Below, one piece after another: positions 7,851 to 17,082 of a stretch of DNA of 64,000 nucleotides. Both the position numbers and the translations under genes were made by a program. Position 1 is the first letter of the stretch. Every line of letters begins with the position of its first letter. The notes beneath the pieces are model-generated. The model was not told the origin of the DNA. It searched no databases and saw nothing but the letters and a program-made list of their open reading frames with translations. The stretch spans positions 2,294,001-2,358,000 of the forward strand of contig NC_018513.1 in assembly GCF_000292915.1 (NCBI RefSeq), read 5' to 3'. Source of the DNA: Burkholderia cepacia GG4. Lineage in GTDB: Bacteria; Pseudomonadota; Gammaproteobacteria; Burkholderiales; Burkholderiaceae.

Positions 7851-9345
7851 TCCCGAGTGCCGCACCGCGGCAAGCTCGTCCCGCACCCTCGCCGCGCGCG
7901 GCATCGCGGCGCTCGCCCTGCTGTGGCTCGGCGCGTGCGCGCATACCGGCGGCATTGCGCCGCGCGCGACGCTCGTCGACGCAGCCGCGGTCGCGAACGG
8001 GTTGCCCGCGTCCGCGTCGCAGGCATCGTGGCCGCGCGACGACTGGTGGCGCGCGTGGCGCGATCCGCAGCTCGACGCGCTGGTCGCCGACGCCGTGGCC
8101 GGCAGCCCCGCGTTGCGTGTCGCACAGGCACGCATCGACCGCTACGCCGAGCTGGCACGCATTGCCGGCGCGGCGCGCTACCCGACCGTCTCCGCGAGCG
8201 GCGATTTCGGCCGCACGCGCTTCGCGCGGTTCGCCAGCTCCAGTCCGCCGGGCGGCAACACGGTCTGGCACAACTCGGCCGGCGTCGACGTCGGCTACCC
8301 GCTCGACCTGTGGGGCAAGCATCGCGCGGAACGCGAAGGCGCGCTCGACAGCACGCTGGCGGCCGAGGCCGATGCGCGCGTGGCGCGCCTGGCGCTCGAA
8401 ACCGCGGTCGTGCGCACCTACGTCACGTTCGCGAAAACGTTCGACCAGCGCGACGTCGCAGTGGCGACCCGCAAGCGCCAGCAGGACGTCGTCGACATCA
8501 TCGCGCGCCGCTACCGGGCCGGACTCGCGAGCCGCTTCGAGATCACCCAGGCGAGCACGCCGGTGGCAACGAGCCGCGCGCAGATCGAGGAACTCGACCG
8601 GCAGCTCGCGGTGCTGCGCAACGAACTGGCCGTCCTCACCGGCCGCGGGCCGGGCGCCGGCGCGGCGCTCGCGCGGCCCGCGCTGCGGCTCGACGTGCCG
8701 GTCGCGCTGCCGGCGAACCTGCCGGCCGAACTCGTCGGCCACCGGCCGGACATCAGCGCCGCGCGCTGGCGCGTCGAAGCAACGGCAAAGGGAATACACG
8801 CCGCGCACGCCGACTTCTATCCGAACATCGACCTGATCGCGAGCGCCGGGCTCGCGTCCGCGGCGTTCGGCGGCTTCTTCACGTTCATCAACAACGATGC
8901 GATGACGCACGGGTTCGGCGCGGCCATTTCGCTGCCGATCTTCGACGGCGGGCTTCGCCAGGGCCGCTACGGCGTCGCGGTTGCCGACTACGACCTCGCG
9001 GTCGAGACATACAACGAAGCCGTCCTCGCGGCGTTCCGCGACGTCGCGGACCAGGTCGTGTCGCTGCAGTCGCTCGCGCAGCAGCAGGTCGACATCGAGG
9101 CCGCGAACGACTCCGCGCAGCACGCGTTCGACTACGCGACGCAGGGCTACCGCGCGGGGCTCACGGATTACCTGAACGTGCTGTCGACCCAGACCGAACT
9201 GCTGCAGGCGCAGCAGGCGCTCGCCAACGTGCGCGCCGCCCGCCTCGACGCGTGGGCGCAACTGATGATGGCGCTCGGCGGCGGCGTCGAACCGACGGGC
9301 GACACCGCCGCCCGGCCACCGCGAGGAGCGCCCGATGTTCCCTGA
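7837..9345 (+). CDS. Outer-membrane efflux lipoprotein (NodT/OprM family)
   Basis: This protein of about 502 residues has a lipoprotein signal ending in the lipobox LGAC (about residue 33) and two repeated OMF (TolC-fold) domains. Family features are the DDWWRAWRDPQLDALVADA opening, LPAELVGHRPDISAARWRVE in the middle and the matching helical repeats ending in AGLTDYLNVLSTQTELL. Two adjacent ATGs (7834, 7837) are possible, and both overlap the FUSC gene by about 14-17 bases, showing translational coupling. E. coli aaeXAB has no dedicated outer channel; here it is built into the operon, giving a complete tripartite pump. Confidence 0.92.
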   Translation: MPVCNPECRTAASSSRTLAARGIAALALLWLGACAHTGGIAPRATLVDAAAVANGLPASASQASWPRDDWWRAWRDPQLDALVADAVAGSPALRVAQARIDRYAELARIAGAARYPTVSASGDFGRTRFARFASSSPPGGNTVWHNSAGVDVGYPLDLWGKHRAEREGALDSTLAAEADARVARLALETAVVRTYVTFAKTFDQRDVAVATRKRQQDVVDIIARRYRAGLASRFEITQASTPVATSRAQIEELDRQLAVLRNELAVLTGRGPGAGAALARPALRLDVPVALPANLPAELVGHRPDISAARWRVEATAKGIHAAHADFYPNIDLIASAGLASAAFGGFFTFINNDAMTHGFGAAISLPIFDGGLRQGRYGVAVADYDLAVETYNEAVLAAFRDVADQVVSLQSLAQQQVDIEAANDSAQHAFDYATQGYRAGLTDYLNVLSTQTELLQAQQALANVRAARLDAWAQLMMALGGGVEPTGDTAARPPRGAPDVP

Positions 9346-9535
9346 AGTTCCGATCGCGTCGCTGCTCGTGCCCGGCGTGCTGCCCGCGTTCCTCGGCTGC
9401 GGCGTCGCATTCTGGATCGTCGACCGCGTGCTCGCCCGCGCGGGGCTGTACCGGCACGTGTGGCATCCCGCGCTGTTCCGCGTTTCCGTGTTCGTGTGCC
9501 TGTTCTGCGGCGCCGGCCTGCTGCTGGCCGGCTGA
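9335..9535 (+). CDS. DUF1656 (AaeX-like) small membrane protein
   Basis: This 66-residue protein has two hydrophobic helices (about 7-27 and 45-64) and the conserved DUF1656 features: an opening with PEV/ASLLVP and the loop VLARAGLYRHVWHPALFR. It overlaps the end of the OMF gene by 11 bases and its stop shares one base with the HlyD start. AaeX-like proteins always accompany FUSC/HlyD pumps, but their biochemical role is not established. Confidence 0.9.
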   Translation: MFPEVPIASLLVPGVLPAFLGCGVAFWIVDRVLARAGLYRHVWHPALFRVSVFVCLFCGAGLLLAG

Positions 9536-10470
9536 TGGATCACCCTGCTTCGTATCGAGTCAACATGCGTGCCCAAACCTGTTTCCGCGTGGCGGCCACC
9601 CTGCTGCTGTTCGTCGTCGCCGTCCTGCTCGCCCACGCGCTGTGGAATCGCTACATGTATGCGCCGTGGACGCGCGACGGCCGCGTGCGCGCCAAGGTCG
9701 TCAATATCGCGCCGGACGTGTCGGGCATCGTGACCGACGTGCTCGTCGCCGACAACCAGCAGGTGCGCCGCGGCGACGTGCTATTCCGCATCGACGCCGA
9801 CCGCTTCCGCTACGCGCTCGCGCAAGCCGACGCGCAGCTCGACCTGCGCAAGGCCGAGCTCGACATGCGCCGCCAGCAAGCGTCGCGCCGTGCGCAGCTC
9901 GACAGCGCGGTGATCTCGGCCGAGGTGCGCGAGGATGCCGGGTCGGCCGCACGGCAGGCGCAGGCCAGCTACCAGGCAGCGCTCGCCACGCGCGACGTCG
10001 CGCGCCTGAATCTCGCGCGCAGCGAAATCCGCGCGCCCGTCGACGGCTACATCACGAACCTGAATCTGTATCCGGGCGACTACGCGACCGCCGGCGTCGC
10101 GCGGCTGGCGCTGATCGATGCGCATTCGTACTGGGTCTACGGCTATTTCGAGGAAACCAAGCTGCCGCAGGTGCACGTCGGCGATCCGGCCGAAATCCGG
10201 CTGCTGTCCGGCGGGCCGTCGTTGAGCGGGCACGTCGAAAGCGTCGCGCGCGGCATCAGCGATCGCGACAATCCGGCCGGCTCGACACTGCTTGCCGACG
10301 TCAACCCGATCTTCACGTGGGTGCGGCTCGCGCAGCGCGTGCCGGTCCGGATCCGGCTGGACGGCATGCCGCCCGACGGCTTCCTCGCAGCGGGCACGAC
10401 CTGCACGGTCACGCTGCGCCCGGCGCCGCGTGCGACGACGCACAGCGCGCCGACGGATGCGCGCCCGTGA
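9535..10470 (+). CDS. HlyD family periplasmic adaptor (AaeA-like)
   Basis: This 311-residue membrane-fusion protein has an N-terminal anchor (about 17-36), the barrel-sandwich biotinyl-lipoyl-like segment VVNIAPDVSGIVTDVLVADN, a short alpha-hairpin rich in Gln/Ala/Arg, and the second lipoyl half SEIRAPVDGYITNLNLYPGD. It bridges the FUSC transporter to the NodT-type outer channel. It begins within the stop codon of the DUF1656 gene, so the four pump genes are co-translated. AaeA is the nearest named model. Confidence 0.92.
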   Translation: MDHPASYRVNMRAQTCFRVAATLLLFVVAVLLAHALWNRYMYAPWTRDGRVRAKVVNIAPDVSGIVTDVLVADNQQVRRGDVLFRIDADRFRYALAQADAQLDLRKAELDMRRQQASRRAQLDSAVISAEVREDAGSAARQAQASYQAALATRDVARLNLARSEIRAPVDGYITNLNLYPGDYATAGVARLALIDAHSYWVYGYFEETKLPQVHVGDPAEIRLLSGGPSLSGHVESVARGISDRDNPAGSTLLADVNPIFTWVRLAQRVPVRIRLDGMPPDGFLAAGTTCTVTLRPAPRATTHSAPTDARP

Positions 10471-10715
10471 TGCCGTGGCCTGATCCGTCGCACGCAGGCA
10501 CGCCGGTGTTCGATATCGGGCAACACGGTGTTCTTCGCCCCGTGCCTTCCGGTGCCTGCGCACGCGCTTTTACACTGGGCATGCGTCGACGATCCGCACG
10601 GCTCGTCAATCCCGTGCACCGTCTGGCGGCGAATTCCGTACCGACCGCGTCGATTGCGCGCGGTTCGGCTCGATCCCGATCGACACCATCCCCGTTGGCC
10701 GGCAGGAGACTCGCA

Positions 10716-10784
10716 ATGGCATTCAGCGTAACTAACGAAGTTCGGCGTTTCGCCCGGCGCACCGCAGGTGATCGATCATGCTGA
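10716..10784 (+). CDS. 22-codon small ORF overlapping the DUF3331 start (possible leader peptide)
   Basis: The ATG at 10716 follows a good GGCAGGAGA ribosome site and opens a 22-residue basic peptide (MAFSVTNEVRRFARR...) whose stop overlaps the downstream start by 7 bases. The arrangement suggests translational coupling. No homology is recognised. The 245 bases before it hold no gene I can support. Confidence 0.35.
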   Translation: MAFSVTNEVRRFARRTAGDRSC

Positions 10785-11080
10785 CCGTCTCTTCCGTCGG
10801 CATCGCGCCGCGCGCCGCGTCGCCCGGGCGCAGCCAGATTCATGTCACGCTGCTCGAGTGGTCGCACGATGAGCTGCTCGTGCGCTGGGTCGAAAGCGGC
10901 CGCCTGCACTACGGCGAACAGAAATGGCGACGCGCGGTTGCGCGGCGCGATGGACGGTGCGCGTATTCGGGCCGCACGATCGTGCAGGGCGACGCCGTGT
11001 TCCGTCCGACCGGCCGGCCGCGCCCGGCGAATCACCTGGCGATGATCGCGGCCGACGCGATCGCGTCGCTCGATGCGTGA
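10778..11080 (+). CDS. DUF3331 domain protein
   Basis: This 100-residue protein matches the Burkholderia-enriched DUF3331 pattern: an opening stretch, LLEWSHDELLVRWVESGRLHYG, then QKWRRAVARRDGRCAYSGRTI and GDAVFRPTGRPRPANHLAMI. The CAYSGR segment resembles a degenerate zinc-knuckle or HNH-like motif, but no metal-binding set is complete. No ribosome site of its own stands out, so it is probably translated through the overlapping small ORF. Function is unknown. Confidence 0.65.
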   Translation: MLTVSSVGIAPRAASPGRSQIHVTLLEWSHDELLVRWVESGRLHYGEQKWRRAVARRDGRCAYSGRTIVQGDAVFRPTGRPRPANHLAMIAADAIASLDA

Positions 11081-11378
11081 TGTGCGCAGCGGTGCTGGCT
11101 GCGTCGGGAACCCGCTTGCTCGAACCGGCGCTGCCGGGAGCGAAAGCGACGTTCCGCGCAACGCCTCTTTCGCACTCCGGATGCTGCTTCGCAGGCGTTT
11201 TCACCGGCTTCGTTGATCACCGGGCGACAGTGCGTCACGCGTGTGCCCGCTTATCGTTCGAGGTGATCGCGCGTATCGTCAACGCATGCTGTCTGATCCC
11301 GGTGGCGTCATCGGTATCGCTCGCCAACCGGCAGTCCACGCTCGTATGAGCGTGGACGTTGAAAAAAGGAAACTGATC

Positions 11379-11579
11379 ATGGAATTCGTACTGGACCACT
11401 CGCTCGACGACGACACCGCACGCGCCGTCGAACATGAAATCTGGCGCGTCGATCCCGACGCGAAAGTCGAGATCGATCGCGCGACGTCGCACGTGAAGGT
11501 CGACTCGTGGCTGTTCCCCGAGGAATTCGTCGTCGCGTTCGAGGACGCGGGCTACAGCGTCAGGATCAAGGATCACTGA
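11379..11579 (+). CDS. Small HMA-like protein lacking the metal-binding CXXC motif
   Basis: The ATG at 11379 has an AAGGA site 8 bases upstream; an alternative ATG at 11346 would add 11 residues. The 66-residue product follows the beta-alpha-beta-beta-alpha-beta rhythm of heavy-metal-associated domains (VDPDAKVEIDRATSHVKVDS, then VVAFEDAGYSVRI), but the loop that should carry two cysteines reads DHSLDDDTARA and there are none at all. It may be a metal-independent relative or a binding module of other specificity. Confidence 0.55.
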   Translation: MEFVLDHSLDDDTARAVEHEIWRVDPDAKVEIDRATSHVKVDSWLFPEEFVVAFEDAGYSVRIKDH

Positions 11580-11583
11580 CAGT

Positions 11584-11610
11584 CGCCGGCATGGCTGCCA
11601 CCTGCCGGCG
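11584..11610. terminator. Hairpin between convergent genes (weak terminator candidate)
   Basis: CGCCGGC and GCCGGCG form a 7-bp stem around a 13-base loop between two convergent stop codons. There is no T-tract, so intrinsic termination is doubtful. Confidence 0.3.
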
Positions 11611-11618
11611 AGCGTCGC

Positions 11619-12056
11619 TCACTCGCCGATCTTGAACGCCGGAAGCTGCTGCCCGAGCCGTGCGCCCATTTCCGCGCCGAGCGCCTGCAGCGCATTGAGC
11701 GGGCGAATCATGACCTCGAACTCGACAATGCGCCCGGCGTCGTCGAAACGGATCATGTCGATCCCCTTCAACCGTTTGTCGGCAAGCGTCGCACTGAATT
11801 CCAGCACGACGCTCGTGCCGTCGACGTCGACGAACTCGCGGTGGTATTCGAAGTTCTCGAGGATCGTAACCACCGTGCGCAGCGCCAACAGCAGCGCGGG
11901 CGCAGGGCCGTATGGCTTGAACGCCATCGGCGAGCGGAACACGGCGTCCGGATGGACGATCGTGTCGAGTTCGCCGAAGTCCTTGCGCGCGATCATCGCG
12001 TGCCACGCGTCGAGCGATTTCGCGGCGGCGGGATGCAGATTCGATAGCGGTTGCAT
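11619..12056 (-). CDS. SnoaL/NTF2-like fold protein
   Basis: This 145-residue protein has the NTF2-like cone fold signature: a helix-rich opening (AAAKSLDAWHAMIARKDFGE), then IVHPDAVFRSPMAFKPY, and a beta-rich second half (RREFVDVDGTSVVLEF-like) ending in a hydrophobic strand. The ATG at 12056 has GGAGA 8 bases upstream and was preferred over an ATG at 12077 without one. Such proteins can be isomerases, hydratases or ligand binders; no catalytic set can be assigned. It follows the decayed quinone oxidoreductase by about 90 bases on the same strand. Confidence 0.75.
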   Translation of the reverse strand: MQPLSNLHPAAAKSLDAWHAMIARKDFGELDTIVHPDAVFRSPMAFKPYGPAPALLLALRTVVTILENFEYHREFVDVDGTSVVLEFSATLADKRLKGIDMIRFDDAGRIVEFEVMIRPLNALQALGAEMGARLGQQLPAFKIGE

Positions 12057-12147
12057 GTTCAACGTCTCCGGTAACATCACACAAAAACATCTCGATCGAA
12101 GGCGGCGCCCGATCGGACTGCCGCCGCGCGGTCCGACGTCGGCGTGA

Positions 12148-12621
12148 TCACGCATCCGGCAGGATCACGACCTTGCCCTTGACCTGCCGGTTCGCCATGC
12201 GCGCAATCGCGCCGGCCGCACCGGCCAGCGACACGCGCTCGGTGATCGCGGGCCGCACCTTGCCGGCCGCGAACCATTGCGCGAGCTGGCGCATGTTTGC
12301 CGCGTGCGGCGCTGGATCGCGCCGCACCGCGTCGCCCCAGAATACGCCAAGGATATCGCGCTCCTTGAGCAGCGTGAGGTTCAATGCGAGCGTCGGGATC
12401 TCACCGGCCGCGAAGCCGACCACGAGGAACCGGCCGCGCCATGCGGTCGCGCGCTGCGCCGCCTCGCTGTACGCGCCGCCGACCGGATCGTAGACGACGT
12501 CCGCGCCGCGCCCGCCGGTCAGTTCGTCGACGCGGCGCCGCAGGTCTTCGGTCGCATAGTCGATCGTGTCGTCGGCGCGCAACGCAGGCGCACCGGCCTG
12601 CACCGCGACACCGTCCGTCAT
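12148..12621 (-). pseudogene. 5'-truncated zinc-binding dehydrogenase / NADPH:quinone oxidoreductase
   Basis: Only the C-terminal half of an MDR-superfamily quinone oxidoreductase is left: DDTIDYATEDLRRRVDELTG, GADVVYDPVGG, WRGRFLVVGFAAGEIP, ALNLTLLKERDILGVFWG and MANRQVKGKVVILPDA. The N-terminal catalytic domain and the first part of the Rossmann fold (about 170-190 residues) are missing. Homology begins near the acyl-CoA dehydrogenase stop at 12638, as if a deletion removed the 5' end. An ATG at 12621 could start about 157 residues, but no ribosome site precedes it. Confidence 0.8.
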
Positions 12622-12637
12622 CCGCGCAGCGCGGCGC

Positions 12638-14467
12638 TCAGAACCACCCGTCGCGCATGTCGAGCGTCGTCGTATCGACACTCGCCAGCAGATCGAGCTG
12701 CGCATCCACCTTAGGCAGTTCCCAGCGAAAGAAGTAACGCGCGGCGGCCCGCTTGCCGTCATGGAAATCGTCATCGCGCCCGTGCGCGGCGAGCGTCACG
12801 TCGAGCCACAGCCACGCGACGATCAGATGGCCGAACGCCTCCAGATAGACGCTCGCATTCGCAAGCCGCACCTGCGGATCGCCGATCGCCGCCAGTGCGC
12901 GCGTGACGTCGACGAGCCGTGCCCACCGCTGCGCCAGTGCATCGGCATGCGAACCGGCGTCGCCGTCCGCCGCCCGCGCACGTTCGACCGTCGCGCCGAT
13001 GCGCGCGTCGAGCGTCCGCAGCGGCGCGCCGTCGTCCTGCACGACCTTGCGACCCAGCAGGTCGAGCGCCTGGATGCCGTGCGTGCCTTCGTGGATGGGA
13101 TTCAGGCGGTTGTCGCGGTAGAGCCGCTCGACCGGATAGTCGCGCGTGTAGCCGTAGCCGCCATGCACCTGGATCGCGAGATCGTTCGCCGCGAGACACC
13201 ACTGCGACGGCCAGCTTTTCGCGATCGGCGTCAGGATGTCGAGCAGCCGAGCGGCCTCGGCCTGCACCTGCTCGTCGACGTGCGCGCGCGCTTCGTCGAC
13301 GAGCCGCGCGCAGTACAGGATCAGCGCGAGTCCGCCTTCGACGTACGCCTTCTGCGCGAGCAGCATGCGCCGCACGTCCGGGTGCGCGACGATCGGCGCC
13401 TGCGGCGCGGCCGCGTCCTTGCCCGCCGGCCCGAGCGGACGGCCCTGCGGCCGGTTGCGCGCATAGTCGAGCGCGTGCAGGTAGCCCGTGTAGCCGAGCG
13501 CCACCGCGCCCGCGCCGACGCCGATGCGCGCCTCGTTCATCATGTGGAACATATAGGCGAGGCCGTGATTCGGCTCGCCGACCAGATAGCCGATCGCACC
13601 GGCCCGCCCTTGCGGACGATGGCGCGTGCCCTCGCCGAAGTTCAGCAGGCAGTTGGTCGTGCCGCGATAGCCCATCTTGTGATTCAGGCCGGCGAGCACC
13701 ACGTCGTTGTGCTCGCCGCGCGCGGCGCCGTCGTCGCTCGGCAAATACCTGGGGACGATGAACAGCGAGATGCCGCGCGTGCCGGGCAGCAGCCGGCCCT
13801 GTTCGTCGGGAATCTTCGCGAGCACGAGGTGGACGATGTTCTCCGCCAGCTCGTGCTCGCCGCCGGAAATCCACATCTTGTTGCCGGTGATCCGGTAGCG
13901 CGAACCGAGCGGCGACTCGCCCTCGAAGTCGGCGCGCGTGACGATATCGGACAGCGACGAGCCGGCTTGCGGCTCGGACAGGCACATCGTGCCGAAGAAG
14001 CGCCCTTCCAGCTCAGGCCGCGCGAACGCGTCGATCTGGGCGGGGCTACCGTGCGCGAGCAGCAGGTTCGCGTTCGCGACGGTGAGAAACGGATACGCAG
14101 CGGTTGCGATGTTCGCGGCCTGGAAGAACAGGAACGACGCGGCTTCGACGAGTTTCGGCAGCCGCATCCCGCCGAACGCTTCGTCCTGGCCGGCGGCGAT
14201 CAGGCCGGCCGCCGCAAAGGCGCGCACCGCCGGCTCGACTTCGGGAATCAGCGTCACGCGCTCACCGTCGAACTGCGGCTCCTCACGATCGCCGCGCGCC
14301 GCATGCGGCGCGAACAGGTCGGCCGCGATCCGCTCGCTGGTGTCGAGCACCGCGTCGAACGTCTCGCGGCTGTGCTCCGCGTAACGCGGCAGCGCGACGA
14401 GCGCTTCGGCATCGAGCCAGTCGTACAGCAGGAACGCGAGATCGCGTCGCGACATCAACAGGCTCAT
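12638..14467 (-). CDS. Acyl-CoA dehydrogenase (DmdC-type, about 600 residues)
   Basis: The 609-residue flavoprotein is of the long ACAD class that includes 3-methylmercaptopropionyl-CoA dehydrogenase (DmdC). Order of features: N-terminal helical domain, middle beta domain with TMCLSEPQAGSSLSD and NKMWISGGEHEL, C-terminal helical domain with MGYRGTTNC and the catalytic glutamate in NPIHEGTHGIQALDL near residue 455, then an extra C-terminal helical domain. It oxidises acyl-CoA to enoyl-CoA, passing electrons to ETF. GGAGGG lies 7 bases before the ATG at 14467. Its former downstream partner, a quinone oxidoreductase, is truncated. Confidence 0.92.
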   Translation of the reverse strand: MSLLMSRRDLAFLLYDWLDAEALVALPRYAEHSRETFDAVLDTSERIAADLFAPHAARGDREEPQFDGERVTLIPEVEPAVRAFAAAGLIAAGQDEAFGGMRLPKLVEAASFLFFQAANIATAAYPFLTVANANLLLAHGSPAQIDAFARPELEGRFFGTMCLSEPQAGSSLSDIVTRADFEGESPLGSRYRITGNKMWISGGEHELAENIVHLVLAKIPDEQGRLLPGTRGISLFIVPRYLPSDDGAARGEHNDVVLAGLNHKMGYRGTTNCLLNFGEGTRHRPQGRAGAIGYLVGEPNHGLAYMFHMMNEARIGVGAGAVALGYTGYLHALDYARNRPQGRPLGPAGKDAAAPQAPIVAHPDVRRMLLAQKAYVEGGLALILYCARLVDEARAHVDEQVQAEAARLLDILTPIAKSWPSQWCLAANDLAIQVHGGYGYTRDYPVERLYRDNRLNPIHEGTHGIQALDLLGRKVVQDDGAPLRTLDARIGATVERARAADGDAGSHADALAQRWARLVDVTRALAAIGDPQVRLANASVYLEAFGHLIVAWLWLDVTLAAHGRDDDFHDGKRAAARYFFRWELPKVDAQLDLLASVDTTTLDMRDGWF

Positions 14468-14556
14468 CGTGACGCCCTCCGCATTGCCTGCGATTCCCGC
14501 AGCCGCTCATGCGCGGTCTGGTCGATCCGCGTGCGCTCGATCGATGCATGCTCCAT
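14464..14556 (-). CDS. 30-residue small ORF overlapping the acyl-CoA dehydrogenase start
   Basis: An ATG at 14556 with AGGAGA about 9 bases upstream opens a charged 30-residue frame (MEHASIERTRIDQ...) whose stop overlaps the dehydrogenase start as ATGA. The ribosome site and coupling are visible; no family is recognised and it may be only a leader ORF. Confidence 0.35.
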   Translation of the reverse strand: MEHASIERTRIDQTAHERLRESQAMRRASR

Positions 14557-14757
14557 CACGTCTGTCTCCTGTCGGGCGGCATGCCGGCGCGCCCGTTGGC
14601 TCCGGTTGCCGGAACCGGGTTGATGGGTCGGTGACTGCAAGTGCTGACGGGAATTTAGCACGGTCGTTCGCAAACAACAATGCTCGCGCCTCGCGCGCAG
14701 GCGATCGATCGGTGCATCGCGCCGGGCCATGCGCATGACCCGGCGCGCGACCGCGCA

Positions 14758-17082
14758 TCAACCGGCTTTTTGCTTCGCGAGCTGATCCGCGACGGGCAGG
14801 CTGCGAATCCGCGTGCCGGTCGCCGCGAAGATCGCGTTGGTCAGCGCCGGCGCGACCGGCGGCAGGCCCGGCTCGCCTACGCCGCCGAGCGGCGTCGCGT
14901 AGTCGTCCGGTGCGACCAGATGAACGCGGATTTCACGCGGCGCCTCGCTCATCCTGAGCACCTGGAAGCCGTTGAAATTGCTCTGTTCCGGGCGCCCGTC
15001 CTTGAACGTGATCTCGCCGTGCAGTGCGATGCCGAGCCCCATCACCACCGCGCCTTCGAGCTGCGAGCGCACGCGCTCCGGGTTGACCTGCGGCCCGCAG
15101 TCGATCGCGATGTCGACGCGCGGCACCGCAATCGCGCCGTCCGCGCCGATCTGTACCTCGCACACCGCCGCCGTGTACGACACGAAGCTGCGATGCGCGG
15201 CGATTCCGAGCCCGTGTCCCTTCGGCAGCTTGCGCCCCCAGCCGGCTTCGCGCGCGACCGTCTCGATCACACGCCGCAGCCGTCCGGTATCGACCGGATA
15301 CAGCGCGGGATCCTCGCCGTAGTTCACGTTCTTCACCGTGATGTGCGGCTCGAAACGTCGCGCGGGCCCGATCAGGTCGAGCAGGAAATCCTTCGGGTCG
15401 CGGCCCGCCGCGTGCGCGAGCTCCGACACAAAGCTCTGAATCCCGAACGCGTGCGGAATGTTGTACACCGAACGGAACCAGCCGATGCGCGTGTGCGCTT
15501 CCACGGCCGGATTCTCGATCCGCACGTTCTGGACTGCGAACGGCAGATCCGCGATGCCTTGCGCGAGTTCGCCCGGCTGTTCGTGCACGACGCCGGCCTT
15601 GAACGTCGACTGGATCGACGGCGCGACCGTGCGATGCTGCCACGCGACCACTTTCCCGGACGCGTCGAGGCCGCCGTCGAACGACTCGAGCGACACCGCG
15701 TGGAAATAGTCGTGCGCGATATCGTCCTCGCGCGTGAACGTCAGCTTGACGGGCGCACCAACCGCCTTCGACAGCAGCGCGGCCTCCACCACGTAATCCG
15801 GTTTCGACTTGCGGCCGAAACCGCCGCCGAGCAGCGTCACGTTGACCGTGACCCGCTCCGTCGGCAGCGCGAGCGCCTTGGCGATCTCATCGCGGGTGGT
15901 CTGCGGCGCCTGCGTGCAGGTCCACACTTCGCAGCGGCCGTCGGCCACGCGCGCGACCGCTGCGGGCGGCTCCATCGTCGCGTGCGCGAGATGCGGAACG
16001 TAGTATGTCGCGCGCACCCGCTTCACAGCACCCGCGAGCGCCGCGGCCGCATCGCCGTCGTTGCGGATCACGTCGCCGGGTTGCTCGGCCGCCGCTTCGA
16101 GCGTCTTGCGGTAGGCGGCCGAGTCGTAGCCCGCATGCGGCCCGTGCTGCCAGTCGATCTTCAGTTGCGCGCGCGCCTGGATCGCCGTCCACGTGTCGCG
16201 CGCGATCACGGCCACGCCGCCGAGCGGCTGGAAGCCGGACGGCAGCGGCGTGGACACGAGCTGCACGACCTTGACCACACCCGGCAGTTGCTCCGCAGCG
16301 GACCCATCGAACGACGCGACCGTATCGCCATAGACCGGCGGACGCGCAACGACCGCGTACAGCATGCCGTCGAGCCGCGTGTCGATCCCGTAGTGCGCGC
16401 GGCCGCCGACGATGTCGCGTCCGTCGATCAGCGCCGTCTCGCCCTTGCCGATATAGCGGAACTCGGCCGGCGCCTTCAGCGCCACGCTGTTCGTGTCGGG
16501 CACCGGCAGCGCGGCCGCCTTCGCGGCCAGTTCGCCGAAGCCGAGCTTGCGCCCGCTTTTCGTATCGACCACCTCGTGCACCGTCGCCTTCACCTGACGC
16601 ACATCGACGCCCCACGCCGCCGCCGCGGCCTGCTCGAGCATCGTGCGCGCGGCCGCACCCGCGCGACGCAGCGCGGCGAAACTCTGGCGCAGGCTGCGCG
16701 AGCCGTCGGTGTTCTGATTGCCGTAGCGCGGCTCGTCGCCGACCGCCTGCGCGACTTTCACGCGTGTCCAGTCCGCGCCCAGTTCGTCGGCGACCACGAG
16801 CGCGACGCTCGTGCGCACGCCCTGACCCATCTCGGAACGGATGCAGGTCACCGTCACCGTGCCGTCCGGCGCGATCGCGACGAACAGGTGCGGATCGTCG
16901 CGCAAGCCGTGCGGCATGCCTGCACCGCCGTACCGCGGATTCGGGCTCACGGGCGGCTGCACCGGCGCGGCCGCGCGCGCGAGCGACGGCACGCCGAACG
17001 CGAGCAGCAGCCCGCCGGATGCGAAGCCGAGCAGCAACGCGCGGCGGCTTTCGTTGTGGACCGAGAGTTCCGGCGCGTTCAT
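14758..17082 (-). CDS. Molybdopterin-dependent dehydrogenase large subunit (IorB-like)
   Basis: The 774-residue protein belongs to the xanthine dehydrogenase family branch of isoquinoline 1-oxidoreductase beta subunits and membrane-associated aldehyde dehydrogenases. The N-terminus has a twin-arginine-like export signal ([14 protein letters not shown]). Family motifs include [20 protein letters not shown] (about 90), [19 protein letters not shown] and the C-terminal [17 protein letters not shown], whose Glu is the conserved catalytic base. The start overlaps the small-subunit stop as ATGA. Together the pair hydroxylates an N-heterocycle or oxidises an aldehyde; substrate is unknown. Confidence 0.9.
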   Translation of the reverse strand: MNAPELSVHNESRRALLLGFASGGLLLAFGVPSLARAAAPVQPPVSPNPRYGGAGMPHGLRDDPHLFVAIAPDGTVTVTCIRSEMGQGVRTSVALVVADELGADWTRVKVAQAVGDEPRYGNQNTDGSRSLRQSFAALRRAGAAARTMLEQAAAAAWGVDVRQVKATVHEVVDTKSGRKLGFGELAAKAAALPVPDTNSVALKAPAEFRYIGKGETALIDGRDIVGGRAHYGIDTRLDGMLYAVVARPPVYGDTVASFDGSAAEQLPGVVKVVQLVSTPLPSGFQPLGGVAVIARDTWTAIQARAQLKIDWQHGPHAGYDSAAYRKTLEAAAEQPGDVIRNDGDAAAALAGAVKRVRATYYVPHLAHATMEPPAAVARVADGRCEVWTCTQAPQTTRDEIAKALALPTERVTVNVTLLGGGFGRKSKPDYVVEAALLSKAVGAPVKLTFTREDDIAHDYFHAVSLESFDGGLDASGKVVAWQHRTVAPSIQSTFKAGVVHEQPGELAQGIADLPFAVQNVRIENPAVEAHTRIGWFRSVYNIPHAFGIQSFVSELAHAAGRDPKDFLLDLIGPARRFEPHITVKNVNYGEDPALYPVDTGRLRRVIETVAREAGWGRKLPKGHGLGIAAHRSFVSYTAAVCEVQIGADGAIAVPRVDIAIDCGPQVNPERVRSQLEGAVVMGLGIALHGEITFKDGRPEQSNFNGFQVLRMSEAPREIRVHLVAPDDYATPLGGVGEPGLPPVAPALTNAIFAATGTRIRSLPVADQLAKQKAG

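Noticed and set aside
5697..8135. An 812-codon minus-strand frame
   Set aside because: It is antisense to the FUSC and OMF genes and has shadow composition.
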